DNA of 64,000 nucleotides, from positions 124,001 to 188,000 of the forward strand of contig CAVZHI010000011.1 in NCBI GenBank assembly GCA_963775015.1, given 5' to 3'. This stretch comes from JAEMQF01 sp963775015 (GTDB lineage: Bacteria > Pseudomonadota > Gammaproteobacteria > Burkholderiales > Burkholderiaceae_C). The notes under the pieces were generated by a model. The model was given only the letters and a program-made list of their open reading frames with translations, had not been told where the DNA came from and ran no database searches. The position numbers and the translations under genes are program-made. Shown here in pieces: positions 9,818-19,124 of this stretch (positions are counted from its first letter, which is position 1; each line of letters begins with the position of its first letter).

Positions 9818-11621
9818 TCACGCGGCCTGGCTGGCGCCGAGGTGGCTGTCGTTGAACTGCATCGCTGCCAGGCGCGCGTAGAGGCCGCCGCGCGCGACGA
9901 GTTCGTGGTGCGTTCCGGTGTCGACGATTTCGCCTGCTTCCATGACGACGATGCGGTCCGCGCGCTGCACGGTGGCCAGGCGGTGCGCGATGACGAGCGT
10001 CGTGCGGTCCTTCATCGCCGCCTCCAGCGCCGCCTGCACCATGCGTTCGCTTTCTGCGTCGAGTGCGCTCGTCGCTTCGTCGAGCAGCAGCAGCGGCGGG
10101 TTCTTCAGGATCGCGCGCGCGATCGAGATGCGCTGCCTCTGCCCGCCCGACAGGCGCACGCCGCGTTCGCCGAGAAACGTGTCGTAGCCCTCCGGCAAGG
10201 CGCTGATGAAATCGTGCGCGTAAGCGGCCTGGGCGGCTTGCATCACTTGCGCGTCGCTCGCCTGCGGCCTGCCGTAGCGGATGTTCTCCATCGCGTTGGC
10301 GGAAAACACGACGCTGTCCTGCGGAACGATCGCGATGCGCCCGCGCAGGTCTTCGAGCGCTGCGCTTTTCAGTGCCACGCCGTCGAGCAGGATCTCGCCC
10401 GCGCTCGTGTCATAAAAGCGCAGCAGGAGTTGGAACACCGTGCTCTTGCCGGCGCCGCTCGGCCCGACGATGGCGACCGTCTCGCCCGATTTCACGCGCA
10501 GCGAAAAATGCGCCAGCGCCGCGTGCTGGGGTCGCGACGGGTAGCGAAAACTCACGTCGCGAAATTCGAGCGCCGAGCCGCTCGGCGGCCGACGGCAGCG
10601 CGACCGGAAGCGCGGGGGTGGCGATCGACGAGCGCGTCGCGAGCAGCTCCATGAGGCGCTCGGTCGCGCCCGCGGCGCGCAGCAGGTCGCCGTAGACCTC
10701 GGCGAGCACGGCGACGCTGCTCACGAGGATGATGACGTAGACGACGGTCTGGCCCAGATGCCCGGCGCTGATCTCGCCCTTGATCACCGCCTGCGTTCCC
10801 TGGTACAGGCCCCAGAGCAAGGCGCCGAACGTTGCCGTGATGATGAACGCGACGAGCATCGAACGCATTCGCGTGCGCCGCACCGCGGTGGCGAAGGCGC
10901 TTGCCGTGGACGCGTCGAAGCGCTGCGCTTCGCGCACCTCCTGCACATAACTCTGCACGACGGGAATCGCGTTCAAGACTTCGGCGGCGATCGCGCTCGA
11001 ATCGGCGACGCGGTCCTGGCTCGCGCGCGACAGCTTGCGCACGCGCCGCCCAAACGCGAGCGAGGGCAGGACGACGAGCACGAGGATTCCCAGCACCTGC
11101 GTCATCACGTAGGGATTCGTGACGATCAGCATCAGCATCGCCCCCACGCCCATCACCGTGTTGCGCAAGCCCATCGACAGGCTCGAACCGACGACGGTTT
11201 GTACGAGCGTCGTATCGGTCGTGAGGCGCGACAGCACTTCGCCGGTCTGCGTGGTCTCGAAGAACTCGGGACTCTGCCGCACCACATGCGCATAGACGTC
11301 GTTGCGCAGGTCGGCGGTGATCCGTTCGCCGAGCCAGGTGACGACGTAAAAGCGCAGCGCCGAAAACAGCCCGAGCGCAGCGCCGACGGCAAACAGGGCG
11401 AAGAAGTGGCCACGCAAGGCCATCACGCGCGCGCCCGGGTCGGTGGCGACTAGGCCTTCGTCGATGAGCGATTTCAGCGCGAGCGGGAAGATCAGCGTGC
11501 TCACCGCGGCGAGCACGAGGAACAGAATCGCCAGCGCGATGCGGCCGCGGTAGCGGCGCAAGTAAGGCAGCAGGCCGCTCAGCGACTGGATGCTTTTCGA
11601 CGGTGCAGGAGGGGCGGGCAT
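9818..11621 (-). pseudogene. MsbA-type ABC exporter (permease-ATPase fusion), frameshifted as sequenced
   Basis: The first reading frame (from 11621) gives a six-helix ABC transmembrane domain (about 340 residues, LRRYRGRIALAILFLVL onward, coupling-helix ETTQTGEVLSRLTTDTT). Near 10583 the conserved sequence moves to another frame, which encodes the nucleotide-binding domain: SALEFRDVSFRYPSRP, Walker A GPSGAGKST, signature LSGGQRQR and Walker B LLLLDEATSALD. The whole would be about 600 residues, normal for a homodimeric lipid or drug half-transporter. One extra base at 10583 (or nearby in the poorly conserved linker) explains the break. I cannot tell a real mutation from a sequencing error. 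It follows the attH-like gene by 61 bp on the same strand. Confidence 0.85.
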
Positions 11622-11682
11622 GGGTGCGAGTCTAGGGTCGTTTGCGCGTCTGCTCTGGGGCCCGCAGCGCCGGCTCTCCGTG

Positions 11683-12789
11683 CTACAGGCGCAGCGCCGC
11701 GGCGTAGCCGGTCATCTCCAGATAGCCCAGGCCGATGCGCCGGCCGTTCGGATCGAGCAATTCGCTCAGGCCTTCCCAATAGATCGCGCCGGTGCTCGCG
11801 CGGCTGTCGAGTTCCTGATCGTCGAGCAGGGCTCGCACTTCGAATTGTCCGCTCGCGGTTTCGACTCGCCAGTGCACGGGGTAGCGTGCCGCGGAGCGTG
11901 GGCTCGTCCACCAGCGCAGCGGCGCGAAGTGCACCGCGTCGCTCGCATCGATGCGCGGCGCCGAGCCGGGGCGACGAAAGCTGCCGCCGGCGTAAAGCGC
12001 GGGCCCATCGGCGCGGCGCAGGCGAAACGCCGTCAGCGCCGAACCGTCGTCCAGGTTCATGCCGACCCAGTCCCAACCGACAGCCTGCGTGTCGAGCAGC
12101 GAATCGCTCCATTCATGGTCGATCCAGGCGCGGCCCTGGACCGCGACATCGCGCGCGTCGATCTGCACGCTGCCTTGCACCAAGAGTTGCGGCTGGCTGT
12201 AGTAGAGGCTCGCCTGTTCGGGATGTGGGCCCTTGCGCGACCAGCCGCTCTGCCCTTGCAGCAATGCGGGCTGAGTCGTGCGGCAATCCAGTCGCAAGGC
12301 GAAGCCGGCCGAAGCGCTGCGTAACTGGGCGGTGTAACGGCTCGCCTCGGCAGCACCGTCACGCGCGAGACGCCAGTCTCGCAAGGTAAGCTCGGTGTCG
12401 TTGACCTTGAACTCGGCGAGCGCGAACCCTGTGCGCGCGATGCGCTGGTCGTGGCGCATGCGCTTGGCCTGCAGGTCGGTGAGCGCGACATGCGCAAACA
12501 GCAACTGGCTTGCGGCGAAGCGGCTCGGGTGTGCCGGGTCCACCGGCGTGCGCGAGCGAAAGAACGTGACCTGAAAGCCGAAGCGCGGGTCGGCTCGTGG
12601 AGGCGCATCGGCGCGCGATGTCGCGGCCGCGTCGCTCAAGTGGCCGGTGAGGTACCACCACTCGATGCGTTGCTGCGGGTGCGCGCCAAAGTCGGCGGGA
12701 AACTCGATGCGGCGCTGCGCGAGCGCGGCGCGGCTGCGCGCCGGCAGCGCCGCCGCCGCGAGCGTGAACAGGAGCGGCCGTCTGCGCAT
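11683..12789 (-). CDS. AttH-like secreted lipocalin-fold protein (CrtC N-terminal domain family)
   Basis: The 368-residue protein has a signal peptide (MRRRPLLFTLAAAALPARSRA). It then shows the family hallmarks PQQRIEWWYLTGHL, GFQVTFFRS, WIDHEWSD and WDWVGMNLDDG. The tryptophan-rich calycin-like fold is shared by AttH of Agrobacterium and carotenoid hydratase CrtC. Enzyme activity is unproven for the AttH branch. The gene lies downstream of the ATPase and permease genes, the arrangement of AttEFGH systems, so a role as the periplasmic partner of that ABC transporter is inferred. I chose ATG 12789 rather than the upstream read-through because it begins the signal peptide. Confidence 0.85.
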   Translation of the reverse strand: MRRRPLLFTLAAAALPARSRAALAQRRIEFPADFGAHPQQRIEWWYLTGHLSDAAATSRADAPPRADPRFGFQVTFFRSRTPVDPAHPSRFAASQLLFAHVALTDLQAKRMRHDQRIARTGFALAEFKVNDTELTLRDWRLARDGAAEASRYTAQLRSASAGFALRLDCRTTQPALLQGQSGWSRKGPHPEQASLYYSQPQLLVQGSVQIDARDVAVQGRAWIDHEWSDSLLDTQAVGWDWVGMNLDDGSALTAFRLRRADGPALYAGGSFRRPGSAPRIDASDAVHFAPLRWWTSPRSAARYPVHWRVETASGQFEVRALLDDQELDSRASTGAIYWEGLSELLDPNGRRIGLGYLEMTGYAAALRL

Positions 12790-12855
12790 GCGCCGAGCAT
12801 CGCACAAGCGAATGTCGCGCGCGCTTGCAGCGCTGCTCCGGCCGGCAGGTTGGCG

Positions 12856-13362
12856 CTACTTCTTTTCCTGCGACTCCTCCACGACGCGCATGAAATCGCT
12901 GACGCTTGCCTCGCTCACCTGGAGTTTGTGCTCGGTCAGGAACGACGACGGTCCGGCGTTTCTCTGCTGCGCCGAGTCGATTTTCTCGGCCGCCGTTTGC
13001 GCGACGATGATGCGCGAGCGAAGCTGTGCCAGTCCGTCGCTGACGGGCTCGGTCAATACCGCTTCAAGTTGCTGCGAGGCGCGCGTCAGAACCGGTTCGG
13101 GGACGTCGGCGAAAGCGGCGACGCCCTTCGTGTTCAGTTCGCGCTCGAGGTAGGCGAGATGGCGCAGCGAGCGCCGCGATTCGCGGTGTCGGTCGAGCAG
13201 GTTCGTCAAGTCCTCGCGCATCCGGTTCAATGCTTGCTCTGCGCTCGCCTGGGCTGCGCTGGCGCGGGCCGGGTCGAGGACGACCCGGACCTTGCCGCTG
13301 CTGCGCTCAAGCCGGATCGGCTTGTTCAGCAGGTCGAGCGTCTCGCGAACCGCAGACCACAT
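12856..13362 (-). CDS. Hypothetical protein with KLQVSE...DFMRV tail (paralog of the adjacent upstream gene)
   Basis: The 168-residue soluble, charged protein is predicted to be mostly helical, with no signal peptide or membrane segment. The start ATG at 13362 has a good ribosome site (AGAAGAGG). The middle (RMREDLTNLLD...LAYLERELNTKGVAAF) and the end (KLQVSEASVSDFMRVVEE) align with the gene at 13447-13863, so the two arose by tandem duplication. I do not recognise the family. It lies 66 bp upstream of the attH-like gene within the same transcription unit, which suggests a role with the export system or simple co-regulation. Confidence 0.8.
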   Translation of the reverse strand: MWSAVRETLDLLNKPIRLERSSGKVRVVLDPARASAAQASAEQALNRMREDLTNLLDRHRESRRSLRHLAYLERELNTKGVAAFADVPEPVLTRASQQLEAVLTEPVSDGLAQLRSRIIVAQTAAEKIDSAQQRNAGPSSFLTEHKLQVSEASVSDFMRVVEESQEKK

Positions 13363-13446
13363 CGTCAAGCCTCTTCTGACGCGCCGTTGCGCCGTTTCTT
13401 CGTGACGGGTTGCGTGCTGCCGCAGCAGGTTTGAACCCTTCCGGGT

Positions 13447-13863
13447 TCAGTCCTTGCGTTGCGCCGCTTCGAACACGCGCATGAAGTCGGTGTGCGTTGT
13501 TTCGCTCACCTGGAGCTTGTCGTCGCTGAAGTAGATTGGCTGCGGCGGCTTGACGGCCGGAGCGGGCGCCGGAGGCGCATCATGCGCCGCGATCACCTTC
13601 GTCAGGCGGGTTCGAATCTCGGCGAGCCCCTGCGTCACCGGCTGCGGCAACACGCCTTCGAGCTGGGTCACGGTTCGCTTCAACACATGCGAGGGCAGGC
13701 TGTCAAAGGCCGCCATGCCCAGCACTCTCAGGGCGCGCTCCAGACCCACGAGGTGCAGCAGCACCTCGCGGGCGCCGGGAGAAAGGCTCAGCAAGTCTTT
13801 CAGCTCGGTGCGCATGCGCTGCAATCCTTCGTCGTCTTGCGGTGTCTTCTGCGGATGGTTCAC
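13447..13863 (-). CDS. Hypothetical protein, tandem paralog of the following gene
   Basis: The 138-residue protein starts at a GTG (13863) preceded by AGGGAGG. Residues 16-85 (RMRTELKDLLSLS...LVGLERALRVLGMAAFDSLPSHVL, LPQPVTQGLAEIRTRL) and the C-terminus (KLQVSETTHTDFMRVFE) match the neighbouring 12856-13362 product. A proline/alanine linker separates the helical part from the tail. The shared KLQVSE...DFMRV tail is the most conserved segment and looks like a docking motif, which is inference. I do not recognise a family. It lies between the ABC permease gene and its paralog. Confidence 0.8.
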   Translation of the reverse strand: MNHPQKTPQDDEGLQRMRTELKDLLSLSPGAREVLLHLVGLERALRVLGMAAFDSLPSHVLKRTVTQLEGVLPQPVTQGLAEIRTRLTKVIAAHDAPPAPAPAVKPPQPIYFSDDKLQVSETTHTDFMRVFEAAQRKD

Positions 13864-13989
13864 GCCACGGCCTCCCTGAGCGAACTTTGACCGTCATAGT
13901 ATCGGCACCGTCAGGCGCGGCTGAAGAGCATGAACCGGGCCGCAGGGCCGCAGAGCGTGGCGTTCGCCACGCTCGTGACCGATCTTGCT

Positions 13990-16506
13990 TCACCAGTCCT
14001 GTTTCACGAGCAACGCCAGGTTGCCGCGCGCGCTGGATCGTGCGACCCACCACGCCACAGCGGTCGAGCAGGCGACGACGCCCAGACCGAGCGCGCCGAG
14101 CTGCGGCCACGGCACGGCCAACTCCATGGTCCAGTGAAAACTCTGCGGGTTCACGACCTTGACCAGGATCACGCTCACCGCCAGGCCAAGCAACGTCCCC
14201 AGCAGCGCCGCGGTGCCGGACCAGAACGCGCCTTCGAGCGCGACCAGACGCAACACCTGCGCACGCGTCAGTCCCAGATGCAGGAGCGCGCCGAATTCCT
14301 TGCGCCGGGCGAGCACTTGCGCGGCAAAGCTGGCGCCGATGCCGAACAGGCCGATGCCGATCGCCACACCCTGCAACCACACCGTGACGGCGAAACTGCG
14401 GTCGAAGATGCGCAGCGAGGTCGCCCGCAGTTGTGACGCCGATGCGAACTCGAGTGCGCTGCGCACGCCGACGGCGCTGCTCACTTCGGCCTGCACCAGC
14501 GCGGGCTCGGCGCCCGGCTTCAACCACAGCGCCAGATCGTTGCTTCGCGTATCGCCGCTGGCGCCCTGGTAATCGGCGCTGTCCAGGGCGATGCTGCCGT
14601 GCTGGCGTGCATAGTCGCGCCAGAGGGCGCGCACATGCGCGTCGCGGCTGCTGCCGTCGGGCAGGGGCAGGCGCAGGTGCGAACCCGGCGCTGCGGCGTA
14701 AAGGCTGGCAAATCCTTCGCTGACGTAGACGTTGAGCACGCCCGGCTTGGGCGGCCGCAGCTCGCCGACGAGCGGCAAGGCGCTCGCCGGGTCGGCGATT
14801 GGCCGCGCCAGCACCGTCACGCCCGGCCGCCCGGGCTCGAACTGCGCCGTGTAGACGCGCTGCGCGACGACGCGCTCGATCGACGCCAGTGACTGCACAG
14901 CCCGGACCGCGCCCTGCGACAGGTACAGGGTGTCGGCACCCGTCGCGCCGCTCGCGGTTCGGGCGTAGAGGTCTGCCGGCAAGACCTGATCCAGCCACGC
15001 CGTCACCGAGCTGCGGAAACTGCCGACCATCACCGTCAGCGCGACGGCGAGCGCCAGGCTCGCGACGATTCCCGCGACCGCCGCGGTCGCTTGATGGCGC
15101 TGCTGTCGGGCGCGCTCGAGCGCAAGAACGAGAAGCGCCGACCGCGGCGCCGGGACGGCGCCGAGCAGCGCCGCGACGCCGATGGGAACGCCGGCAATCC
15201 CGCCCAGCAGGAGCAATCCGACCGACGCGTAAGCGGCGAGCGGCAAGCCGAACCAGGCGGGCGCCTGCGACAGCAGCGCCGCGCCGAGCAGCGCCGCCAA
15301 AGCCCAGCGTGCCGGCGCGACGCTGCGGCGGGTTGCCGTCAACCCCTTCAGCGCCAGCACCGGCGCCAGGCGTTGCGCGGCACGCGCGGGCAACCAGCCA
15401 CCGACGACGGCCGCCGCAACCCCGAGCACACCGTAGCCGAACGTCGCCGCAGCGCTGGCGTGAACTTGCGGCGCGACGCCGGGAAAGTAGCCACCGCCCA
15501 GATCCCCGGCGAGGAGTTTCAGCGCCAGCGCCGCCAGGCCGAACCCGAGTGCCAACCCGGCTGCGCTGCCGGCTGCACCCAGGATCGCCGACTCGGCGAG
15601 AACGAGCGTCAAACGCTGTCGCGCGCTCAGGCCGAGCACGCCGAGCAGCGCGAACTGGGGCGCCCGCTGCGCGACCGAGAGCGACAGGATCGAGTAGACG
15701 AGAAATCCGCCAGTGAATAGCGCGACCAAGGCCAGCACCGACAAGTTGACGCGGTAAGCACGCGACAGATTCGAGACGCGCAGCACCGACTCTTCGGGCG
15801 TGACCGCGCGCAATGTGGTGGGCAACGCCAAGTCGCGCAAGACCTTCTCTGCGTCGGCGCCGCGCGTCAGGCGCACGTCGATGCGGCTGACGCGGCCCAA
15901 CATGCCGAACGCGGCCTGGGCGCCGGCGATGTCCATCACCGCCAGCGGTGGCCCCGGCGCGCCGACGCTGCCTTTGACCTCGAGCGCGATGGTGCCCGCG
16001 CCGCTACCGAACCGCACCTCGCCGCCGGACCTACCGAACCTTTGCGCAGCGGCGGGATTGAGGAAGACGGCGCCTGGGTCGAGCACGCTGAACCGATCCG
16101 CCGCGGCTGCGGGAACAGGCACGAGCTGCGGCGACAGGGGCGCGACGATGAAGGCGTCCAGGCCGATCACGCGCAGGTTCACACGCTTGGCGTCGTCGCT
16201 CAGCGCATAGGTCTCGACTTCGAGCACCGGGCTCGCGAGCTCGACACCGGGATGCGCAGCGACCCGTGCGTACACCTGCTCGTCGAATCCGCCGCCGAAG
16301 GTGCGGTGGGACTCGCGCAACTCGAAGTCGGGCTGGCCGTTGACGCTGCGCACCGCGGCGCTGAATTCGCTCAGCGCCGACGCGTTGATCAAGTGCACCG
16401 CGTACGCCAGCGCAACGCCCAACACCACGGCAAGCCAGGCGCTGGCGTGACGCCAGACGTGGTGGCGCAGTTCAGGCCAGGAGAGTTCGCGCAGCAGCCG
16501 GAGCAT
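13990..16506 (-). CDS. FtsX-type ABC transporter permease (AttF/AttG-like, fused)
   Basis: The 838-residue membrane protein has an N-terminal helix (LAVVLGVALAYAVHL), a large periplasmic domain, then three-helix FtsX blocks at about residues 250-400 and 690-830, with helices between. This two-block layout matches LolC/E- and MacB-type mechanotransmission permeases and looks like a fusion of AttF and AttG. Its ATPase partner is encoded upstream at 16892-17557. Such systems use ATP to drive extracytoplasmic lipoprotein or lipid handling; the substrate is not visible from sequence. ATG 16506 (MLRLLRELSWPELRHH) was chosen because the upstream extension runs into intergenic repeat DNA. Confidence 0.85.
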   Translation of the reverse strand: MLRLLRELSWPELRHHVWRHASAWLAVVLGVALAYAVHLINASALSEFSAAVRSVNGQPDFELRESHRTFGGGFDEQVYARVAAHPGVELASPVLEVETYALSDDAKRVNLRVIGLDAFIVAPLSPQLVPVPAAAADRFSVLDPGAVFLNPAAAQRFGRSGGEVRFGSGAGTIALEVKGSVGAPGPPLAVMDIAGAQAAFGMLGRVSRIDVRLTRGADAEKVLRDLALPTTLRAVTPEESVLRVSNLSRAYRVNLSVLALVALFTGGFLVYSILSLSVAQRAPQFALLGVLGLSARQRLTLVLAESAILGAAGSAAGLALGFGLAALALKLLAGDLGGGYFPGVAPQVHASAAATFGYGVLGVAAAVVGGWLPARAAQRLAPVLALKGLTATRRSVAPARWALAALLGAALLSQAPAWFGLPLAAYASVGLLLLGGIAGVPIGVAALLGAVPAPRSALLVLALERARQQRHQATAAVAGIVASLALAVALTVMVGSFRSSVTAWLDQVLPADLYARTASGATGADTLYLSQGAVRAVQSLASIERVVAQRVYTAQFEPGRPGVTVLARPIADPASALPLVGELRPPKPGVLNVYVSEGFASLYAAAPGSHLRLPLPDGSSRDAHVRALWRDYARQHGSIALDSADYQGASGDTRSNDLALWLKPGAEPALVQAEVSSAVGVRSALEFASASQLRATSLRIFDRSFAVTVWLQGVAIGIGLFGIGASFAAQVLARRKEFGALLHLGLTRAQVLRLVALEGAFWSGTAALLGTLLGLAVSVILVKVVNPQSFHWTMELAVPWPQLGALGLGVVACSTAVAWWVARSSARGNLALLVKQDW

Positions 16507-16628
16507 TTCAGTCGCTGCACCACGCTTCGGGCGACCCGCGCCGCATGACACGGCGACGCGGTGCGAAGGACTGCCATCGGCCCGTGGCTGCCGTTCGATG
16601 TGGCCTGGAGGCTTGCCCAACAACCCTC

Positions 16629-16727
16629 GTCATCCCGGCGAAAGCCGGGATCCACCGGTTGCACGCGATGAACGCATCGCTGGACGCGCGACTTCCACGG
16701 GTGGATCCCGGCTTTCGCCGGGATGAC
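16629..16727. repeat. REP-like inverted repeat pair in the ATPase-permease intergenic gap
   Basis: Two 27-bp copies (16629-16655 and 16701-16727) are perfect reverse complements separated by 45 bp. Each copy also contains its own palindrome (CCCGGC...GCCGGG). This CCCGGCGAAAGCCGGGAT unit is a known dispersed REP type in Proteobacteria. It occupies the middle of the 385-bp gap at 16507-16891, where I see no gene. It may stabilise or attenuate the transcript between the ATPase and permease genes. Confidence 0.85.
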
Positions 16728-16891
16728 GGACTTCTTGCGTGGTGCTATTCGCGTTGCACGTTGTCATGCTGGGCTTTGTGCAGTGACGGGCTGGGCGCAC
16801 GCAAAGCGGACATTCGAACGGCAGCACAGGGCCGAAAACAGCCACTGCATCGCCGTCGGCCTGTCGCGAATCGTGGGGTGCCAGTTCCATC

Positions 16892-17557
16892 TCAGCCGGG
16901 GCGCAGGCCCATCGCGTCAAGCACCAGGATCCGATCTGCGTACGCCGCAGCGGCCGGCGAATGGGTCACGAGAATGCACGCCGCGCTGCCGATCCGAACC
17001 TGGTCGCGAAACGTTTCCATGACGCGCCGCGCGGTGCCCGGGTCGAGGTTGCCGGTGGGTTCGTCAGCGAGGATCAGGCGCGGCGCGTGAACCACGGCGC
17101 GTGCGATCGCGACGCGCTGCAGCTCGCCACCGGACAAGGTTTGCGGCAGCCTGGCGCCGAAGCTTTGCAGGCCCACCGAGGCGAGCACCTGCTCGACGCG
17201 CCCGGGCTCAATGCGCCCGAGCAGCAGCAGCGGCAGCGCGACGTTTTGCGCCACGCTCAGGTAGGGCAGGACGTGGAACGCCTGAAACACAAAGCCGAGC
17301 AGACGCCGCCGCAACAGCGCCTGCTCGGGTTCGCGCAACTGGTCCATGGCTGCGCCGTCCAGGTGCACCGAGCCTGCGTCGCCGCAGTCCAGCCCGGCGA
17401 TGCAATTCAGCAAGGTCGACTTGCCGACACCCGATTCGCCGACGATGGCGACGAATTCGCCGCCTGAAACGTCAAGATCGACGCCTTCGAAGACCTGGCT
17501 CGTGGCATGGCGCTTGGCCAGGCCGCGCACTTGGAGCAGGGCAGTGGATGGGTGCAT
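16892..17557 (-). CDS. ABC transporter ATP-binding protein, LolD/AttE-like
   Basis: The 221-residue ATPase has Walker A GESGVGKST (about residues 40-48), a Q-loop in FVFQAFHVLPYLSV, signature LSGGELQR and Walker B LILADEPTGNLD, followed by the switch histidine in VTHSP. It belongs to the LolD/MacB/FtsE group that powers FtsX-type permeases, and the cognate permease (13990-16506) lies downstream across a REP element. The start ATG at 17557 has no competing upstream start. Confidence 0.9.
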   Translation of the reverse strand: MHPSTALLQVRGLAKRHATSQVFEGVDLDVSGGEFVAIVGESGVGKSTLLNCIAGLDCGDAGSVHLDGAAMDQLREPEQALLRRRLLGFVFQAFHVLPYLSVAQNVALPLLLLGRIEPGRVEQVLASVGLQSFGARLPQTLSGGELQRVAIARAVVHAPRLILADEPTGNLDPGTARRVMETFRDQVRIGSAACILVTHSPAAAAYADRILVLDAMGLRPG

Positions 17558-17650
17558 CGCCGCGATTGAAGCACGTCGGGGCGCGCCGAACGACCCGGCC
17601 GCGCCGACGAGGTGGCCCCAGGCCGCCGGGCGATGCGCGGCGCGCTGCCT

Positions 17651-18085
17651 TCAGTGGATCTTGCGCCGGTGCGCGAACATCCCCATCAGCAACAGGCCCA
17701 GCCCCATCAAGGCGTACGTGGACGGCTCGGGGTTGGGCGAGGTCTGGCCGGGGCTCCACTCGTGATGCCGGTCGGGGCCTTGGTGCGGTCCGTCGTGCGA
17801 CTCGAATTCGGGCCCGCCTTGGTGTTCGCGACCATGCTGGCCCGGGTCGGTTCGCCATGGGCGGGCTGGCCCGTGCGCGCGCGCGCCGGCACCGCTCCAG
17901 CGGCTGAGATAGTCAACGCCGCTCTGCCCCGTGAATGACTCGTGGTGCGGCTGGTCGAACATGAACTGCAGGTTCCCGACCAAACCCGGTGCGCTCGCGA
18001 TGTGCTGAGAAGCGTCGTTCGGCTCGGCAGCTGCAGCGCTGGCGATCAATCCCGCACAAAGCCCGAGCCGAAACTTCCGCAACAT
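17651..18085 (-). CDS. PEP-CTERM sorting-signal protein, His/Gly-rich
   Basis: The 144-residue protein has a signal peptide (MLRKFRLGLCAGLIASAAAA). Its mature core is rich in His, Gly, Asp and Glu. The C-terminus NPEPSTYALMGLGLLLMGMFAHRRK is a textbook PEP-CTERM tripartite signal (PEP motif, hydrophobic helix, basic tail). Such proteins are processed by exosortase (EpsH/XrtA) and are linked to exopolysaccharide and biofilm matrix in Gram-negative bacteria. The His-rich stretch (about residues 45-110, several HH/HxH pairs) could bind metal, which is inference. A GGGAC ribosome site precedes the ATG. No exosortase gene is in the window. Confidence 0.85.
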   Translation of the reverse strand: MLRKFRLGLCAGLIASAAAAEPNDASQHIASAPGLVGNLQFMFDQPHHESFTGQSGVDYLSRWSGAGARAHGPARPWRTDPGQHGREHQGGPEFESHDGPHQGPDRHHEWSPGQTSPNPEPSTYALMGLGLLLMGMFAHRRKIH

Positions 18086-18193
18086 GTCGTCCCTCGGGGT
18101 GTTGTTTTTCGACCCGTTCCGCGCCGGGCGTCAACGAGCGTAGCCGCAAGACGCGCTGCGATCCAGACCCCGAATGCAGGGCTTGTATGCCGG

Positions 18194-19123
18194 CTATTCG
18201 GAGACGAGCCTGCGTACCAGAGCCAGCGTGCGTGGCAGGGCGTCGGCGGCGTCGCAGGGCATCACATGCCGACCCGGCATCGCGCGCAACCAGGTGAGTT
18301 GGCGTTTCGCCAACTGGCGCGTCGCGGCAGTGGCGCGCTCGGCGAGCGCGTCCAGTGGGCCGTCCTGCAAAGCCTCCCAGGCCTGTCGATAGCCGACACA
18401 ACGCATCGACGGCAGTGCGGCATGCAAGTCGCCGCGTGCGCGCAGGCGCTGCACTTCGTCGACGAGCCCCGCGGCAAGCATGCCCTGCAGACGCGCCGCG
18501 ATGCGCGTGTGCAACCAGGCTCGGTCTTGCGGCTCCAGGGCGATCAATGGCAGGGTCGACGTGGGCCTGGGCGCGCTGCCGTGCAGCTGCGACAGCGGCC
18601 GGCCGCTGAGGCGAAACACCTCCAGCGCGCGCTGAATGCGCTGCGCGTCGGCGGGCGCCAGGCGCGACGCAGTGACCGGATCGACGCGCGCGAGTTCGGC
18701 GTGCAGCGCCGGCCAACCTTGGGCAGCGGCTTGGGCGTCGAGTTCGCTGCGCAGCGCCGGGTCGGCGCCGGGCAGCGCATCCAAGCCTTCGAGCAGCGCC
18801 TTGAAGTAGAGCATCGTGCCGCCGACGAGCAAGGCGAGGTGGCCGCGCGAATTGACATCGGCAATCAGGCGCGTCGCGTCGGCGACGAAGCGGGCTGCGG
18901 AATAGGCCTGCGTCGGCTCGATGATGTCGATCAGGTGATGCGGCACGGCAGCGCGCTGCGCAGCGCTCGGCTTGGCGGTGCCGATGTCCATGCCGCGGTA
19001 GACCTGCGCCGAGTCGACGCTGACGATCTCGACCGGCTGCCCCAGCGCGTCGGCAAGTGCGAGCGCGATCGAACTCTTGCCCGACGCGGTGGGCCCGGCA
19101 AGGCAGATGGCGCGCGCCTGCAT
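18194..19123 (-). CDS. miaA: tRNA dimethylallyltransferase
   Basis: The 309-residue enzyme transfers a dimethylallyl group to A37 of tRNAs reading UNN codons. It shows the P-loop LAGPTASGKSS, the substrate-binding VSVDSAQVYRGMDIGTAKP, HHLIDIIEP and VGGTMLYFKALLEGL, and the later RCVGYRQ. ATG 19123 is chosen; the 32 codons before it belong to the end of the MFS gene. It is the last gene of the mutL operon, and the mutL-miaA linkage is widespread in Proteobacteria. Confidence 0.95.
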   Translation of the reverse strand: MQARAICLAGPTASGKSSIALALADALGQPVEIVSVDSAQVYRGMDIGTAKPSAAQRAAVPHHLIDIIEPTQAYSAARFVADATRLIADVNSRGHLALLVGGTMLYFKALLEGLDALPGADPALRSELDAQAAAQGWPALHAELARVDPVTASRLAPADAQRIQRALEVFRLSGRPLSQLHGSAPRPTSTLPLIALEPQDRAWLHTRIAARLQGMLAAGLVDEVQRLRARGDLHAALPSMRCVGYRQAWEALQDGPLDALAERATAATRQLAKRQLTWLRAMPGRHVMPCDAADALPRTLALVRRLVSE

Positions 19124-19124
19124 C

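Noticed and set aside
10410..10630. Programmed +1 frameshifting in the ABC exporter
   Set aside because: The junction lies in a poorly conserved linker with no slippery sequence, stop codon or Shine-Dalgarno-like stimulator of the prfB type. An extra base is simpler.
8861..10654. 597-residue plus-strand frame opposite thyA and the ABC exporter
   Set aside because: Antisense shadow of conserved genes; composition is typical of mirror frames.
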